Shown here: one piece after another, positions 19,682-31,115 of the stretch
How positions within the stretch are numbered: position 1 is the first letter of the stretch
Layout of the letters: every line of letters begins with the position of its first letter
Assembly (NCBI GenBank): GCA_023055505.1
Contig: JALIRH010000001.1
Coordinates: forward strand, 121,555,723-121,619,722
Direction: 5' to 3'
From: Callipepla californica brunnescens
Taxonomy: Eukaryota > Chordata > Aves > Galliformes > Odontophoridae
DNA: 64,000 nucleotides
Program-made: the position numbers and the translations under genes
Notes under the pieces: generated by a model
What the model was told of the DNA's origin: nothing
What the model saw: only the letters and a program-made list of their open reading frames with translations
The model's database searches: none

Positions 19682-22337
19682 GGACTCTTCCATGCTGAAC
19701 AAGATGTTTTCTCTCCAGCCAAAATGCCTGAACCAGCTGGCATAACTGAAGGCTTAAGGCTTTGTGACTCCTTGTCTCAGTTTTCCTTGTTTCAGGAATG
19801 AAGGTGAATTTTGCAAAGCATTTTATATAAACTTTGCTGTTTAAACTAATATTTGCTGGTGAGAAGCACAAAGAAGCACAGGAGGCAGGGGAAAACTCTA
19901 TACCTCTTTTGCAGTGTTTCACCTGAGAGGCATATTTATCCTACTTCTCTCCTTATTTCAGTTCAAAGTGAAAAACCTCCGCCTGCTCCAGCATTTGATG
20001 GTGCATCATTTCAGCTCTCATATTTGAAGCTGTCTCCATGCCCAAACAAGACAAATTTCCTTCTGATCTGAGAAGGGTCAGCTATGACTCTTCTCATGTT
20101 TGCAGTTTTCCTAATAAATGACTTGAATTTTTCTAAAGAAAAAAAAGACCTTGGATTTAGATATTTCCAGTCTTTCTCATAACACTTTTACACATGTGAA
20201 GCTGTATAGATTAGTGAAGCCTTTTGCTCTTGCGTTACTCCAGAGTCTGATTTATACAGCTGAACATGAATGAAATCACAACTGCTCGTGTTATCACTTG
20301 CTTCCTCCCTCCCTTCCTCCCTTCATTTATCTCTGTATCTATCTATCTGTGCTGTCCTTGGATTGACTGAATTTCTTCCCCATAAATTCAATTGCAGCTG
20401 AGAGGTCCCTAGTGAAGGTCCTAGAGCCTGTTAAAGTGTGGACAGGGTTAAAAGTCTTTCTCTGATTAACTTCAGGGCTTGGATTTGGGATTTAATTTCT
20501 TCACTTCTCAATGGGATTTTATTGGGTACAATCAGCCTGCGGTGTAGAGGATTGCATTACAGAGAGGATATGTCCATTCCCAGTGTAGTAACGATGGCTG
20601 AGGGACTGCATCCGAGGTCCTGAACAAAACTCATGGCTGCTGACTGAGTGAAGTTGTCTGGTGGAATGCCCTCCAACTCTGTGCTTGAGGACCTCCTCTG
20701 CTTCTCTTCAGTCCCTGCCCCTCGGGAATTTCTGCTGCCCTTCCTATTTCTCTCTGGGCTGAATTTCTGAAATTTCATCTTGGCAAGCTAACCTCCTTAA
20801 GCAATTGAAGCAGCTTGCTGGAGTTGGTGTCGGTTTACGTAAAGGTGCTGGGGGAAAAGAAACACATTTGGAGCTCTGGAAACAACAAGGGTTGATGTAG
20901 GAGAGGGGGAGAGGTAGGGTCTAGGGCGGAAAGAGAACACCAACTCATTTTTCTTTCTCTCACAGAACAATAGAACTTGAAGTAATCAGTTAGGGAAAAT
21001 ATTACCCAATATGTGTGCGTAAGACAGAGCTGAGGAGGCTGTGGGGTGCCCAGGTCCATGGGAGCTGGGCTCTGGCCAGGATGTGGCTTGGCTCTGAAGC
21101 CAGGTTTTGGTCAGGGTTTCAGTTCTCAACTCTATTCTTGAGCTGCTTTGTGATTGAAGCTGTTTGTGAAGTCCAGACCTGGATGATTCTCTACCTCATC
21201 ACACTGAGACCAGGTTTTGCTTGGTCCCAGCCACTAGGATTAAGGTGCCTCAGTGCCAAGTGGGAGGCTGCTGCATGCAGTTCTCCAGTTTCTGCAATAA
21301 ACAGTGACTGAATGGCCTTCTATTTCTATCCTGCCTAACTCTCCATGTATTTTCATTCCCACTGTCTCTGCATTGATCTGGTTTAATGTCTGTGTAAGTC
21401 ATGAATGCATCAAGTTGTCCCAGTGGATGCCACACTGGTTGAGGGCAATCCAGAATGTGCCAAAGATGTGTCCCTGTCATGATGTGATGGAGGGATGCAT
21501 GGAGGGATGGGATCCACCAGAAAGACCTGCTAGCAGATATCCCTTCTTCCCAGCTCAATTCCTTCACCTCTCTTCTGCTGACCTGTTGGCATTGTAGTTA
21601 TTCTCCCCTCAGATCTCTTCTGTTCTTCCTACACCTGAACGGAGAAGGTAGTGGAGAACAGTGATGGAAATGGGATGAGGTGAATAGAAAGAGGAGTTGG
21701 AGAGCTAAAGCTCTTTTACCCCTTAGTGCACAGGGCTGTAAGAGATGCTTTACTGATAGTTCTGAACCTGAAACAGAATCAGGATGGACTGAACGTTGTA
21801 TATCCCCTGTTCATTGTGCTTTTCTCCATGCATGTTCCCTGAAAGCCAGTGTACACATCTGGCATGCCCACAGTGTGTTGGGACTTATGGAAATATGTTT
21901 TGCCCCAACCTTTTTTTTGTGAAACTTGATGAGTGAAAGTCCATAGGGCAAGGAATCATGAGCCAGAAAAGGGGTAAGAAAAGAACAGGGAATGTTAGGG
22001 GAAGTGCAAAACGTTCTTAGGAAACCACAGAGTTTTGTGGTTTAGAAAAAAAAAACATCTTTGTTTGCATTTGTCTTGCATTTGTCAGAATACAAGTGGC
22101 AGTTTATCCTTTATTCCCAAGGTGGTGTCCAGTGGCAGCTCTGACTCCATGAATAGTTACAGCTTCTGGTATGTGAGGATGAGCTTGTGGTCAACACCCA
22201 AGCCAAGGAATCTGGCTCCTCTGCCAAGCCCTGCCATGGGCTGGCTGTTCATTTGCATCCCTGGGGCTCAAAATATCAACAGTCAAGCTGTATCTGAAGC
22301 CATCAAGTAAAGTGAGCAGCTCTGAGGAGTGTGAGAA
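19682..22337. other. Unique non-coding sequence
   Basis: Contains a C/T-rich and (ATCT)n stretch at 20300-20350, and a small GATGGAGGGATG/CATGGAGGGATG duplication near 21485. No gene recognised. The AT-rich part at 19000-19080 of the neighbouring interval and this one share no repeat. Confidence 0.45.
20300..20350 (+). repeat. (CCTT)/(ATCT) simple repeat
   Basis: CTTCCTCCCTCCCTTCC grades into ATCTCTGTATCTATCTATCT. Short pyrimidine-rich microsatellite. Confidence 0.75.
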
Positions 22338-22431
22338 GAGGGACATGGCTTAGTGGCCGTGTTGGTGGTGGTTCATGGTAGGATGTGATGATCTTAGAGG
22401 TCTTTTCAGCCTTAGTGAGTCTATAATTCTA
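22338..22431 (+). mobile_element. CR1 LINE 3' end, sense, ~95 bp
   Basis: GAGGGACATGGCTTAGTGGC, TGATGATCTTAGAGGTCTTT and a diverged tail AGTGAGTCTATAATTCT. Heavily truncated copy. Confidence 0.85.
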
Positions 22432-22639
22432 AGAGGGAAGGGACTTCTTGCTGGGCTGCAAGGACTAAGTTTAGTGGAGGTCCTCTTTGGTGGAACCCAT
22501 CCTTCTTTAAGCACCAATTCAACATGTCAACTAGACTGATGTTTCCTCCTTCCTGGGGAAAGTATCTCACTCAGCTTTTAATAATAACCCACATGCTTAG
22601 TAATCATCCCATACACATTTTTCCATCTCTACCCCAATT

Positions 22640-23294
22640 CCTCTGAGGAGAGGGACCTTGGTGTCCTGGTGGATGACACTAGCCATGAACCAGCAGTGTT
22701 CCCTGGTGGCCAAGAAAGGTAGCATTAAAAAGGGCATGGCCAGCAGGTCAAGGGAGGTGATCCTCCCCCTCTATTCTGCCCTAATGTGGCCTCACCTGGA
22801 GCATTGTGTCCAGTTCTGGGCTCCCTAGTTCAAAAAAGACAGGGATATCCTCCAAATAGTCCAGTAGAGGACTACAAATATGGTAAAGGGCATGGAACAC
22901 CTCCCTTATGAGGAAAGGCTGAGAGACCTGGGGCTGTTCAGCCTTAAAAAAAGAAGACTCAGAGGGGAGCTGATCCACATCTATAAATAAGGTGCAGGAT
23001 GCAAAGGGATGAGGCTGGACTCTTCTCAGCAGTGTGTGGCAACAGGACAAGGGAAAATGGTCACAAACTGAGGCATAGGAAGTTCTGCACAAATGTGCAT
23101 GGGAAGTTCTTCCCAGTGCAGTGATGAAGCACTGGAGCTGCACAGAGAGGTGGTGGAGTCTCCTTCTCTGGAGATGTTCAGGATCCTCCTGGACATCTAT
23201 CTGTGCAACCTGAGCTAGGGGGATGCTTTGGCAGGGGGGTTGGACTCAATGATCTCTAGAAGTCCCTTCCAACCCTTGCAATTCTGTGATTCTT
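22640..23294 (+). mobile_element. CR1 LINE with end of decayed ORF2, sense, ~650 bp
   Basis: The 5' part matches the last ~100 codons of CR1 ORF2 (the non-LTR reverse transcriptase protein). Recognisable pieces are [10 protein letters not shown] near 22649-22678, then the [14 protein letters not shown] block near 22800, and KDRDILQ. The 3' untranslated body and tail follow (GGTTGGACTCAATGATCTCT, CAATTCTGTGATTCT). Substitutions and stops make it inactive. No promoter or 5' region is present. Confidence 0.93.
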
Positions 23295-23471
23295 TCTTAT
23301 GTGTATGTCTACAGAATTACCATCTCCTTTGCATGTTTCCTACCCCAAATCCTGCTTAGGGGTGCACCTTGTACAAACCAGCCCCAGGAAGCCATCGTGA
23401 AATGTAAGCTGGATTGGGCATGGGTGGTAGGAAAACACCTACCTCTGACTATCCTGGAAGTTCAAGCAGCC

Positions 23472-23545
23472 AGAATCATAGAATCACAGACTTGTTAAGA
23501 CCACTAAGATCATCAAGTCCAGCAGTCAACCTATCAAGTTAATCC
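23472..23545 (-). mobile_element. CR1 LINE 3' end, antisense, ~75 bp
   Basis: AGAATCATAGAATCACAGAC, then TTGTTAAGACCACTAAGATC and ATCAAGTCCAGCAGTCAACC. Severely truncated copy about 180 bp after the sense element ending at 23294. Confidence 0.85.
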
Positions 23546-26500
23546 ACTTAACATCACAGGCAGAGCAAGGAAAATGAGCTGCTGCCTGTGCTGCTGCGAA
23601 GTTTTGGTTTCACTTTGAATACATTACTCAAGGCAAAATAAGTCATATCAGGAGGTTAAAATATGGTCATGACCAACTGCAGAAGTTTCCCAGAGTACAA
23701 GAAAAAGAAAACAAAGCCAAGGTGGTCCTTTGAGAGGGTAGGACCACACTGGTCTTCTCCCATCCTGCACTGAGAACCTCTGGAAGCTTTGGGGTTCTCC
23801 AAACCATAGCAGTCCCTTCACCAGGGGTGCACACACTGCTCTGTAATGGTTCATGAGCACTGCTCCTTGGGTGGGAAATGCAACTCTGAGTCAGCAGAGC
23901 AAAGGTATGATGCACACAGTGGGAAAATATTCAACTCAATGGCTTTGGCTTGGACAGAGAGCATTTCTCTCATGCCAATAGCCTTTCACAGTTGTGTTTA
24001 ATAAGTATCTCCTGCCATATCTTGACACGAACTTCAGCCCCAGGACAAAAACGCACTTGAGGAATGAAGGAAGCATTTGATCCTTTCAGTAAACAGGAAT
24101 TTAGGTGCCTAATTCAGGTCTGGGGATCCCTCCACCTCCTTGTTGTGTCTTCTGGACATCTGTAGACAATGCTGAATACCCTGCAAAGCATGTCACCAGG
24201 AGCCCTTCTGTCCCTCTACTAAATTGTATCTGAGCCCTGGGAGGAGAGATGTGCATTTTGCTGGACTAGAAATGAGCAGAACAGATAGAGCCTGAGTGAA
24301 GAGTCCAAGCCAGAAAGCCTTGATTCTCTGTGATTCTATGAAAACTTTTGTATTTTTTTTTTAATAAGCCTGTTATTCTCTTTCTTGCCCTGCTCCTCAC
24401 CACCCTTCCAGGGCAGTTTGATATTACAACTCTGTTAATTATTCATCACAGCCTGTGCGTGCCAAGGTAGCTGTTCACGTCATGAACTCTCCTGACTTGC
24501 CTGATCAAGCCTTATCAGGTTGTAAATTAGCCACGTGCAAGCATGCAGGCAACACTTATGAACAGTGGCCACAGCATTTCCTCCTACAAAGTTTCAGCAT
24601 GACTTTGCAATATTTTGAAACATACATAACCTTGGTTTCTCAGTTTTGCTACAGTGGTTCCTAGCCAAGGCATTACTGTGTCCCAGAGGGACACATAAGC
24701 GGCTTAAATTCTGTGTCATACAAGAGAGCCAAATCACAGGCAGATGGAGAGGCATTAACTTGAAGAACAATCTTATGTCTTGCAGATTCCTTTCCTCTAC
24801 ATCATGTAATAGATGACATGATGAGTTGGGGCTCAGGAGAATTTTAGAAGCCACAGAAAGGAGGTAACTGAGGATGTGAGGATGTCCCTTGGATCAGTCC
24901 TGTAGACCCCAATGGATACCTGAGACAGGAGAGGACCAGGAGTGGTCAGCAAGCCTCTAGAATGCACTGGGATGTACTAAGATGTTCAATCTGATTTAAT
25001 TCCACAGAAAAAAAATACTTTTCTTACAGGTTTAAAGAGAAGCAACATCACTGACTTCAAGGGAGGTAGACCAGCAGAAAGTCAGCACAGACAAACTGAA
25101 CAATTCCAGCCCCTGAAATAGCTGGGACTAATGGATTCAAGAGGGAAACATCTATTTCACAGGAAGAAGGTCAAAAGCAGGCTAGTAGCCAGGAAAGAAA
25201 TTTAGGATCGTGGTAAAAATATCTCTGAAATGTCTGAATGAAGCATAGTTCAGAGCAAAAGAAAAAGCAGAGATGAGACTGGATTGCATTCCTAGGACAT
25301 CACTGAATACAGCGAATACTTGGTACAAGCTGCTCTATCTTAATTCTGCCATTCGAGATCGCAGGAATGGTGTGTGATTGCACCAATAGGGAATGATAGG
25401 ACTTCTCCATCTTTTTCCAAATTTAGGGTGGAAGAGAAAGGGAGTAATATGATCATGACAGAGAGCATTCTGGGTCAGATGTGATGCACAGCCAGCACTG
25501 TTAATGGGGACGTAAGCCTTCTTCAAGATAACATGAAGGTTGTCCAAATGCAGCTCCATTCCTCAGACTTGTTTTCACCCCTATGCAAATCTTTGGATGA
25601 CAAAGCACAACAACAGAGCAGTGTAGTGTGTTGGCTTATGCCTTAGTGTGTTGGTTTATGCCAAACTCAGCAAAACCGTGACAACAGAGCATCTCCAAGT
25701 GCTCCCCTGATTTACACCATATCAGAATGGGGCAAGTCTGGTTCACATTCTCCTGGTAGAAGTGGGAGGCAAAGAAGGTGAAGATCTCTCAGAGACAAGG
25801 AGTTGAATCATACTCAACAGGTGTCACTTGGTTTGTCTTTAGGAAACCGTGGTTATGGCCCTAGACACTTCTGGATTTTAGCTCATTTGCTTCCTAACTC
25901 TGTGCCATCACAAAGGGATGAAGGCAAGGTGGAGTAAATAACACTGCCTCCTGCACTGCTCAGAGTCCTTTTGTCATGTTTGCACAGCTGCAGAATTTTC
26001 CACATTGAAGGAGTTTTCCTAAGAACAGGAGTGGGGATGGTGACGGTGGTGGGATGATTGCCTTTCTATCCCCTCCCTGGAAAAGTTCACACCTTTTTAA
26101 AGAGGAGGATAAACAAACACTGAAGTTTTCCTATGCACAGTGTGGGTAAATGGGCCTTTGGGAAAAGCAACAGTTTGATAAAGTGGCCTAATTTCCATTT
26201 TAAAGCACTTGACAATGTGTTGCATTAATGACAGTATCTAGGCAGAAAAAAACAAAACACAATTTGAGCATGGTTCTGTTCCCATCCTTCCCGTGCAACC
26301 TGGATGTCCTCCAGTGTCTTTCACAATCTCTTTCTTGGCCAGTTCTTTAAAGCTGGGACAACCTCTGAGGTATATCAAGGCTGCTTCCAACCCAAAGTAA
26401 CCTATCTGCTCCTGTCACCAGGCTGCTTTTTCCCTCTGTCTTCAGTCAGGTACAGACTCATGTTTGGGATTTTTCCTGAGATGATGCCTTGTCTGTCAGT

Positions 26501-26613
26501 GAGACAGAGACCATTTCCCATTCCCTCTACCTCCTTATACGAGAATGTATTACCATGTATTGCATAGTGGAGAAAAAGTACGTTTTAGAGAGGATTCAGG
26601 GTGGAAATCAATG
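23546..26613. other. Unique non-coding sequence
   Basis: No gene recognised. A perfect-but-one 20 bp tandem pair (TAGTGTGTTGGCTTATGCC / TAGTGTGTTGGTTTATGCC) lies at 25624-25663. A TGTGATTCTATG string near 24330 lacks any CR1 body and is not counted as an element. Confidence 0.45.
25624..25663 (+). repeat. 20-bp tandem duplication
   Basis: Two adjacent copies of TAGTGTGTTGG(C/T)TTATGCC differing at one base. A recent local slippage or duplication event. Confidence 0.85.
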
Positions 26614-26795
26614 TCATAGAAGTATGGAATTATTAAGGATGGAAAAGATTGTTAAGATCATCGAGTCCAACTGTTGACCCACCACCACCGTGCCCAGTAG
26701 AGCATATCGGTCAGTGCCTCATCTTCATGGTTCTTTAACACCTCGAGGAAAGGTGACTCCATCACTTCCCTGATCAGCCTGGATAGTGATGCTTC
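26614..26795 (-). mobile_element. CR1 LINE 3' fragment, antisense, ~180 bp
   Basis: TCATAGAAGTATGGAATTAT, AGATCATCGAGTCCAACTGT, CACCACCGTGCCCAGTAGAG, AGGTGACTCCATCACTTCCC. The tail is diverged but the order of blocks matches CR1. Confidence 0.88.
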
Positions 26796-27159
26796 TCCAG
26801 CAATCAGATTTCCTCATCATGCCTCATGAAGTGGCTTTGTTTTCCCCCCATGAGTTAATGGAAAAGGTGGGCAAAGAGTTATAAGAGGTAGCCCTGGGTT
26901 GCCAGGAAATCCCTCTGCTACCTGTAGTTCCTGTAGATATTTCCATATTGACTCAAAAACATCCATCAGGCAGGTGAAGCATAGAGTGCAACTCTATGCA
27001 ACTATTTGATTGTTTCTCTTCTACTTTCATTTCCTAACCTCTTCAGGTTGACTTTTGCAGGCTTTTGTGGCATGTGATGCGTTGCTCTCTGCCCTGACCA
27101 TCCCGCAGTTCCAGCCTCAGCAAAGCCCTCTTTGTCTCAAGAAGTTTTCGGGGAAAGTT
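26796..27159. other. Unique non-coding sequence
   Basis: Ordinary AT-rich DNA between a young and an old CR1-like fragment. Nothing recognised. Confidence 0.4.
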
Positions 27160-27600
27160 TCATCCAACTGCTTGACTGGGCACACTTCCAACAAAGGCAG
27201 CCCCTCTGGGCTCATCAGAAGAGACCTTGTACTACATTTTCCACTATACTTATCTAATCTTGGCTTGCGTCCATCCAGTGTTTGTGCAGTAATTACCTCA
27301 CTAGGCAAAACAGTTCCACTGCCTAATTGTCTTCACTTGCAGGAAATTGTGCCTAATAGCCAGCTAAATTTAATCTCTCTTTCTTGCTCCATTCACACCA
27401 GCAAATATGCACTGCCCTACTCCCTCTGCTTAAGGTTCTACACATTAAGTGATCATGTGGCATTATCTGCTCTTATTTTTCAGGTTTGAACAGGGCAGAG
27501 GACTTTGTACGACCAGTGTAAAACAGCCATTACCTTTGACTCATTTTCCTTGGGCTTGTTTGAACTTCGATCTGCAGACTTCCAGACCATGTCAAGAATT
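27160..27600 (-). mobile_element. Old, diverged CR1/L3-like fragment, antisense
   Basis: Block order resembles antisense CR1/L3 3' bodies at low identity. AACAGTTCCACTGCCTAATT sits where CR1 has a 'CTGTTCCACTGCCT' element. AAGGTTCTACACATTAAGTG / ATCATGTGGCATTATCTGCT corresponds to the 'TTATCATGTCTCCTCTTAG' block, and TCAGGTTTGAACAGG to the 'CCAGGCTGAACA' block. A 144-codon plus-strand frame here (27055-27489) is most likely a by-product. A profile search is needed to confirm. Confidence 0.4.
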
Positions 27601-28416
27601 AAAGTGTGATCAGTTCCCCAACTGCATTTAGCTTGTGCATTAGGCTACCACAAAACATCTTTTTTCTTAAAAATATATGACCATCACACCTCCTAGATCT
27701 TGAACCTTGAGAGTTTTCTTTCAACTTTTGTCCAGTAGCTTTCAGTGAATGAAATAGCTTTTATTTTCTAACTGGAAGGTAAATGTTTGCAGATATCACA
27801 TGACTCCAGTGCAGTCTTAAAATAAAATGTCATGATGAGTTGGCACTTCTGGAACTCAAGATTAAGGGCATAATACTTGGGATAAGTTATAGTACAAATT
27901 AAAGGATAGTTCACATTTCCTTCTGGACTCCTACAAGCTTGAATTTACAAATATTTTTATTGGGTTATCTTTCCTAAAAGAGTTGGTAGATGTCAGGGAA
28001 ATTTCTGAGTGGCTTCTCAACCTGAAGGCTTTCTGAAGGGCCATGAAAAAAGCAGAAAAAAGTCAGGCTCACTAAATTCTTATTTTGTGTTGCAGAAGAT
28101 CATGACACTTAGTTGCACCTACTATGACTTGGTACTGGAGAGGAGCAAAGATGAGGGTTATGTGAGGCAGTAACCAGACTCAGTGATGTGTGTTGTATAG
28201 GAATTTGGCATGTAAGTATATGTTAGGGGATATCAGGGTAAATCCATATTCAGCCCTCACTGAACAAGAAAAATGATGTGCCACATGAGAAAGGGCTACT
28301 CACAGCTCCTTTCTGCTCGGAAAGCCAATACCCTTCCCCTGCACCCTTCTGCCACTGAGTAAAGCTGCAAACACTGCCAGTCGTTTCCAGAATGTCTGTT
28401 TTGTGTGGTCCTATGT
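27601..28416. other. Unique AT-rich non-coding sequence
   Basis: No repeat family or gene recognised. Confidence 0.4.
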
Positions 28417-28496
28417 AGAGCAAGGAGTTGGACTCAATGGTCCCTATGGGTTCTTTCCAACTCTGGATATTCTGATTGCATGATTCTATGATTCTT
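28417..28496 (+). mobile_element. CR1 LINE 3' end, sense, ~80 bp
   Basis: AGAGCAAGGAGTTGGACTCA, ATGGTCCCTATGGGTTCTTT, CCAACTCTGG, and the tail TGCATGATTCTATGATTCTT. Terminal segment only. Confidence 0.88.
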
Positions 28497-29011
28497 ATGC
28501 AAAATTCCATGCACTCTGCCTTCTTTCAGTCTTCACACCACAATCCCATAACCAGGGCCACTATTTGGCCATGGCCATAGTCATGTCCACGGCACAGTGT
28601 GTCTACAGAGACCACAGGTTCATCTTGTACCCCAAGTTCATCTTGCATCCTTCAACTTCTCAAACTGTTGTGTTCTACAACATTAAGTGCCTTTAGAACT
28701 CCATCTTGAATCTCCACCTTCTACCCAGCAGAGCATCAGAGAAGTCAGGTCATGGGATCCATAAAGTGTCCTGGGGGTTCAGGGTTGTCTGAGAAGCCAA
28801 GTTCTGTTGTCTACCCATCCTGCTTGCTTCAGTACCCCCCACCCCCAGTATGTCCTTCACAGTGGTTCTGTAGTGTACGTACCCACACATGTACATGCAC
28901 ATGTGCAGTTGTGTGCATTTACAAAAATTACATGTTGCTGCCTCATCTTCACTAAATGGGCTTCTCCACCAGCTCCTTTCCACAATGTTTCAAGTTGGAT
29001 AACAGGAATCA
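28497..29011. other. Unique non-coding sequence with Z-DNA-like stretch
   Basis: Short overlapping frames on both strands at 28750-29060 have no product. The only notable structure is the alternating purine-pyrimidine stretch at 28873-28907, listed separately. Confidence 0.4.
28873..28907. other. Alternating purine-pyrimidine / palindromic stretch
   Basis: 28873-28882 and 28884-28907 alternate purine and pyrimidine without exception. The second part contains the perfect 12-bp palindrome TGCACATGTGCA at 28896-28907. Such sequences can adopt Z-DNA or a small cruciform. Confidence 0.6.
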
Positions 29012-29202
29012 GGAGTGGTGATGCATTGGCATGGGCTGCCCAGTGAGGTGATGGAGCCACTCTCCCTGGAGGTATTCAAGTACAATGGAGATGTGGTACT
29101 GAACGGCATGGTTAGTGGGCACGGTGGGGATGGGTTGGGGTTGGACTCAATGATCTTAGTGGTCTTTTCCAGCCCTAATGATTGAATGATTCTGTGATTC
29201 TA
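29012..29202 (+). mobile_element. CR1 LINE 3' end, sense, ~190 bp
   Basis: GCATTGGCATGGGCTGCCCA, TCTCCCTGGAGGTATTCAAG, GGCATGGTTAGTGGGCACGG, ACTCAATGATCTTAGTGGTC and the tail AATGATTCTGTGATTCT. Clear body and tail. Confidence 0.93.
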
Positions 29203-29544
29203 CTTAGTGTTTTCCAGCTCATAAACCGCTGCAACTGGCCCAACAGAGCCATATGGTGGGAACGAGTGGGTGGAAAAAGGGTTATGTGTGAGCTCACTTG
29301 ATTGCACCATCCGTAGGACCAGATTCCCCAGGGATTTCCTGCTGAGCTTTTAACACCTTGGTGTTGACACATCCCCATTTCACTCCCTTCTGTTCTACCA
29401 CAGGACTCTGCTATGAAGGTGTTCTGCCTTCTGCATGAGAAAGCCTGAAGTAAAATGATACTCAAACACCAACTTCTTCCAAACTCAAGATCAATGCATT
29501 TCTAAGGATGAGAAATCAGGGAAAGGTGGCAGAATACCTGTGTG
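29203..29544. other. Unique spacer between two CR1 copies
   Basis: About 340 bp of unassigned sequence separates two same-orientation CR1 copies. Nothing recognised. Confidence 0.4.
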
Positions 29545-31115
29545 GAGAAAGGAACTTCACAAAAAAGCATAGATGGAAGAAGAACCAGAAAATGTGGTAA
29601 AATGCTCCAGTGTGTTCACTTGGGAAGAATATTGGAATGTTGTCAGGGCCTGCAGGGATGTAGTAAGGAAGGCTAAGGCCCACTAGGAATTTAATCTGGC
29701 AAAAGAGGTAAAGGATAACAAGAAGGGTTTTTTTAAGGATATCAACAGTACAAGGAAAACTAGGGAGAATGTGGGTCTGCTATTAAATGAGCTGGGTAAT
29801 GGAATGCTGAGAAGTCAGAGGTCCTGAATGTTTTCTCTGCTTCTGTCTTTACTTCATGGACAGCTCTTTGGGAATTCTGGGCCCTAGAGGTGAGTCTGGA
29901 ATTAAAGACTTCCCTTTGGTCAAGTGGAATATGGTTAGAGACCATCTACCCAAAATAAGTGCACACAAATGCATGGGCCCTGGTGGAACACACCTACATG
30001 TGCTGGCAGAGGTGATTACTGAAATGTATAATCTTTCAAAGGTCTTGGAGAGTGGGGGAGATGCATCCTTGTAATGAAGCTTAGAAAGTGCTAGATAGGT
30101 GAGTGGATGGTAACCTGGGTTGAGAACTGGCTGACTGGCAGAGCTCAGAGAGTAGTGATCAGTGGTTCAGAGTTTAGTTGTCAGCTGTAACTAATGATGT
30201 TCCACAGGGGTTTGTGCTGAGTCCAGCTCAATATCTTCATCAGTGACCTGGATGAAGGAATAGAGTCCACCCTCAGCAAGTTTGCAGGTGAAAGCTGGGA
30301 GGAGTGTCTGATGCATCAGAAGGCTGTGCTGCCATCCAACAAGACCTGGACAGCCTGGAGAGTGGAATAGAGAGGTTAAGAAGAGAAAGTGTAGACTCCT
30401 GCACATGGGGAGAAATAATTGCATACATCAGTTCAGGTTAGGGGATGATCTGCTGGAAAGGAGCTCTGCAGAGAAGGACCTGGGGATCCTGGTGGGGAAC
30501 AGGTTGGCCATGAGCCATCAGTGGGCCCTGGTGGTTAAGAAGGCCAATGGGATCCTGGGGTGCATTAAAAGAACATGGCCAGCATGTCAAAAAAGGTGAT
30601 CATCCTTGTCTACTCCATCCTGGTGAGGTCTCATCTGGAGTATTCTGTCCATTTCTGGGCTCTTTAGTTCAAAAAAGACAGCAAACTTCTAGAAAGAGTC
30701 CAGCAGAGGCAACAAAAGGGCCTGGAGCACATCTTACAAGGAAAGGCTGAGAGACCCAGGACTGTACAGCCTAGAGAAGACTGAGAGGGAATCTGATCAA
30801 AATTTATGAATATCTAAAGTGTAGGAGGCAACTGGACAAGGCCAGACTCTTACCAGTGATGTGCAATGATAGGACAAGGTGCAGTGACCAAAAACTGGAA
30901 CATAGGAAGTTCCACAAAAATATGTGGAAAAACTTTAAGTGCCAAAGCACTGGAACAGGCTGCCCAGAAAGAGGTTGTGGAGTTTATTTCTCTGGAAAGA
31001 GACCTGTCTGGATGCCTACCTGTGCAACCTACTGTAGAGAACCTGCTTTAGCAAGAGAATTGGACTTGAAGCTCTCTAGAGCTTTTCCTTTCAAATACCT
31101 GAAATTCTGTGTTTC
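29545..31115 (+). mobile_element. CR1 LINE, longest copy, decayed ORF2, sense, ~1.55 kb
   Basis: This copy spans the linker upstream of the reverse transcriptase, RT remnants and the 3' end. Visible pieces are an HKCMGPGGTHLHVL-like block near 29960-30005 (CR1 RT: K-x-MGPDGIHP), DVPQGFVLSP near 30195-30225 (RT motif PQGxxLGP), and ESTLSKFAGES near 30260-30296, where the catalytic FADD motif should be. EKDLGILVGN near 30474 and GILGCIKRTW near 30550 follow, then the untranslated body. A deletion of roughly a hundred codons joins the MGPGG block to the later RT part near 30060-30090. Frameshifts and stops are frequent, the catalytic Asp pair is lost, and the copy is dead. Its end at 31115 has a diverged tail (TTCTGTGTTTCTCTC). 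Confidence 0.93.

Noticed and set aside
24320..24342. TTGATTCTCTGTGATTCTATG as a CR1 tail
   Set aside because: No CR1 core or body precedes it; the octamer-like string alone is insufficient.
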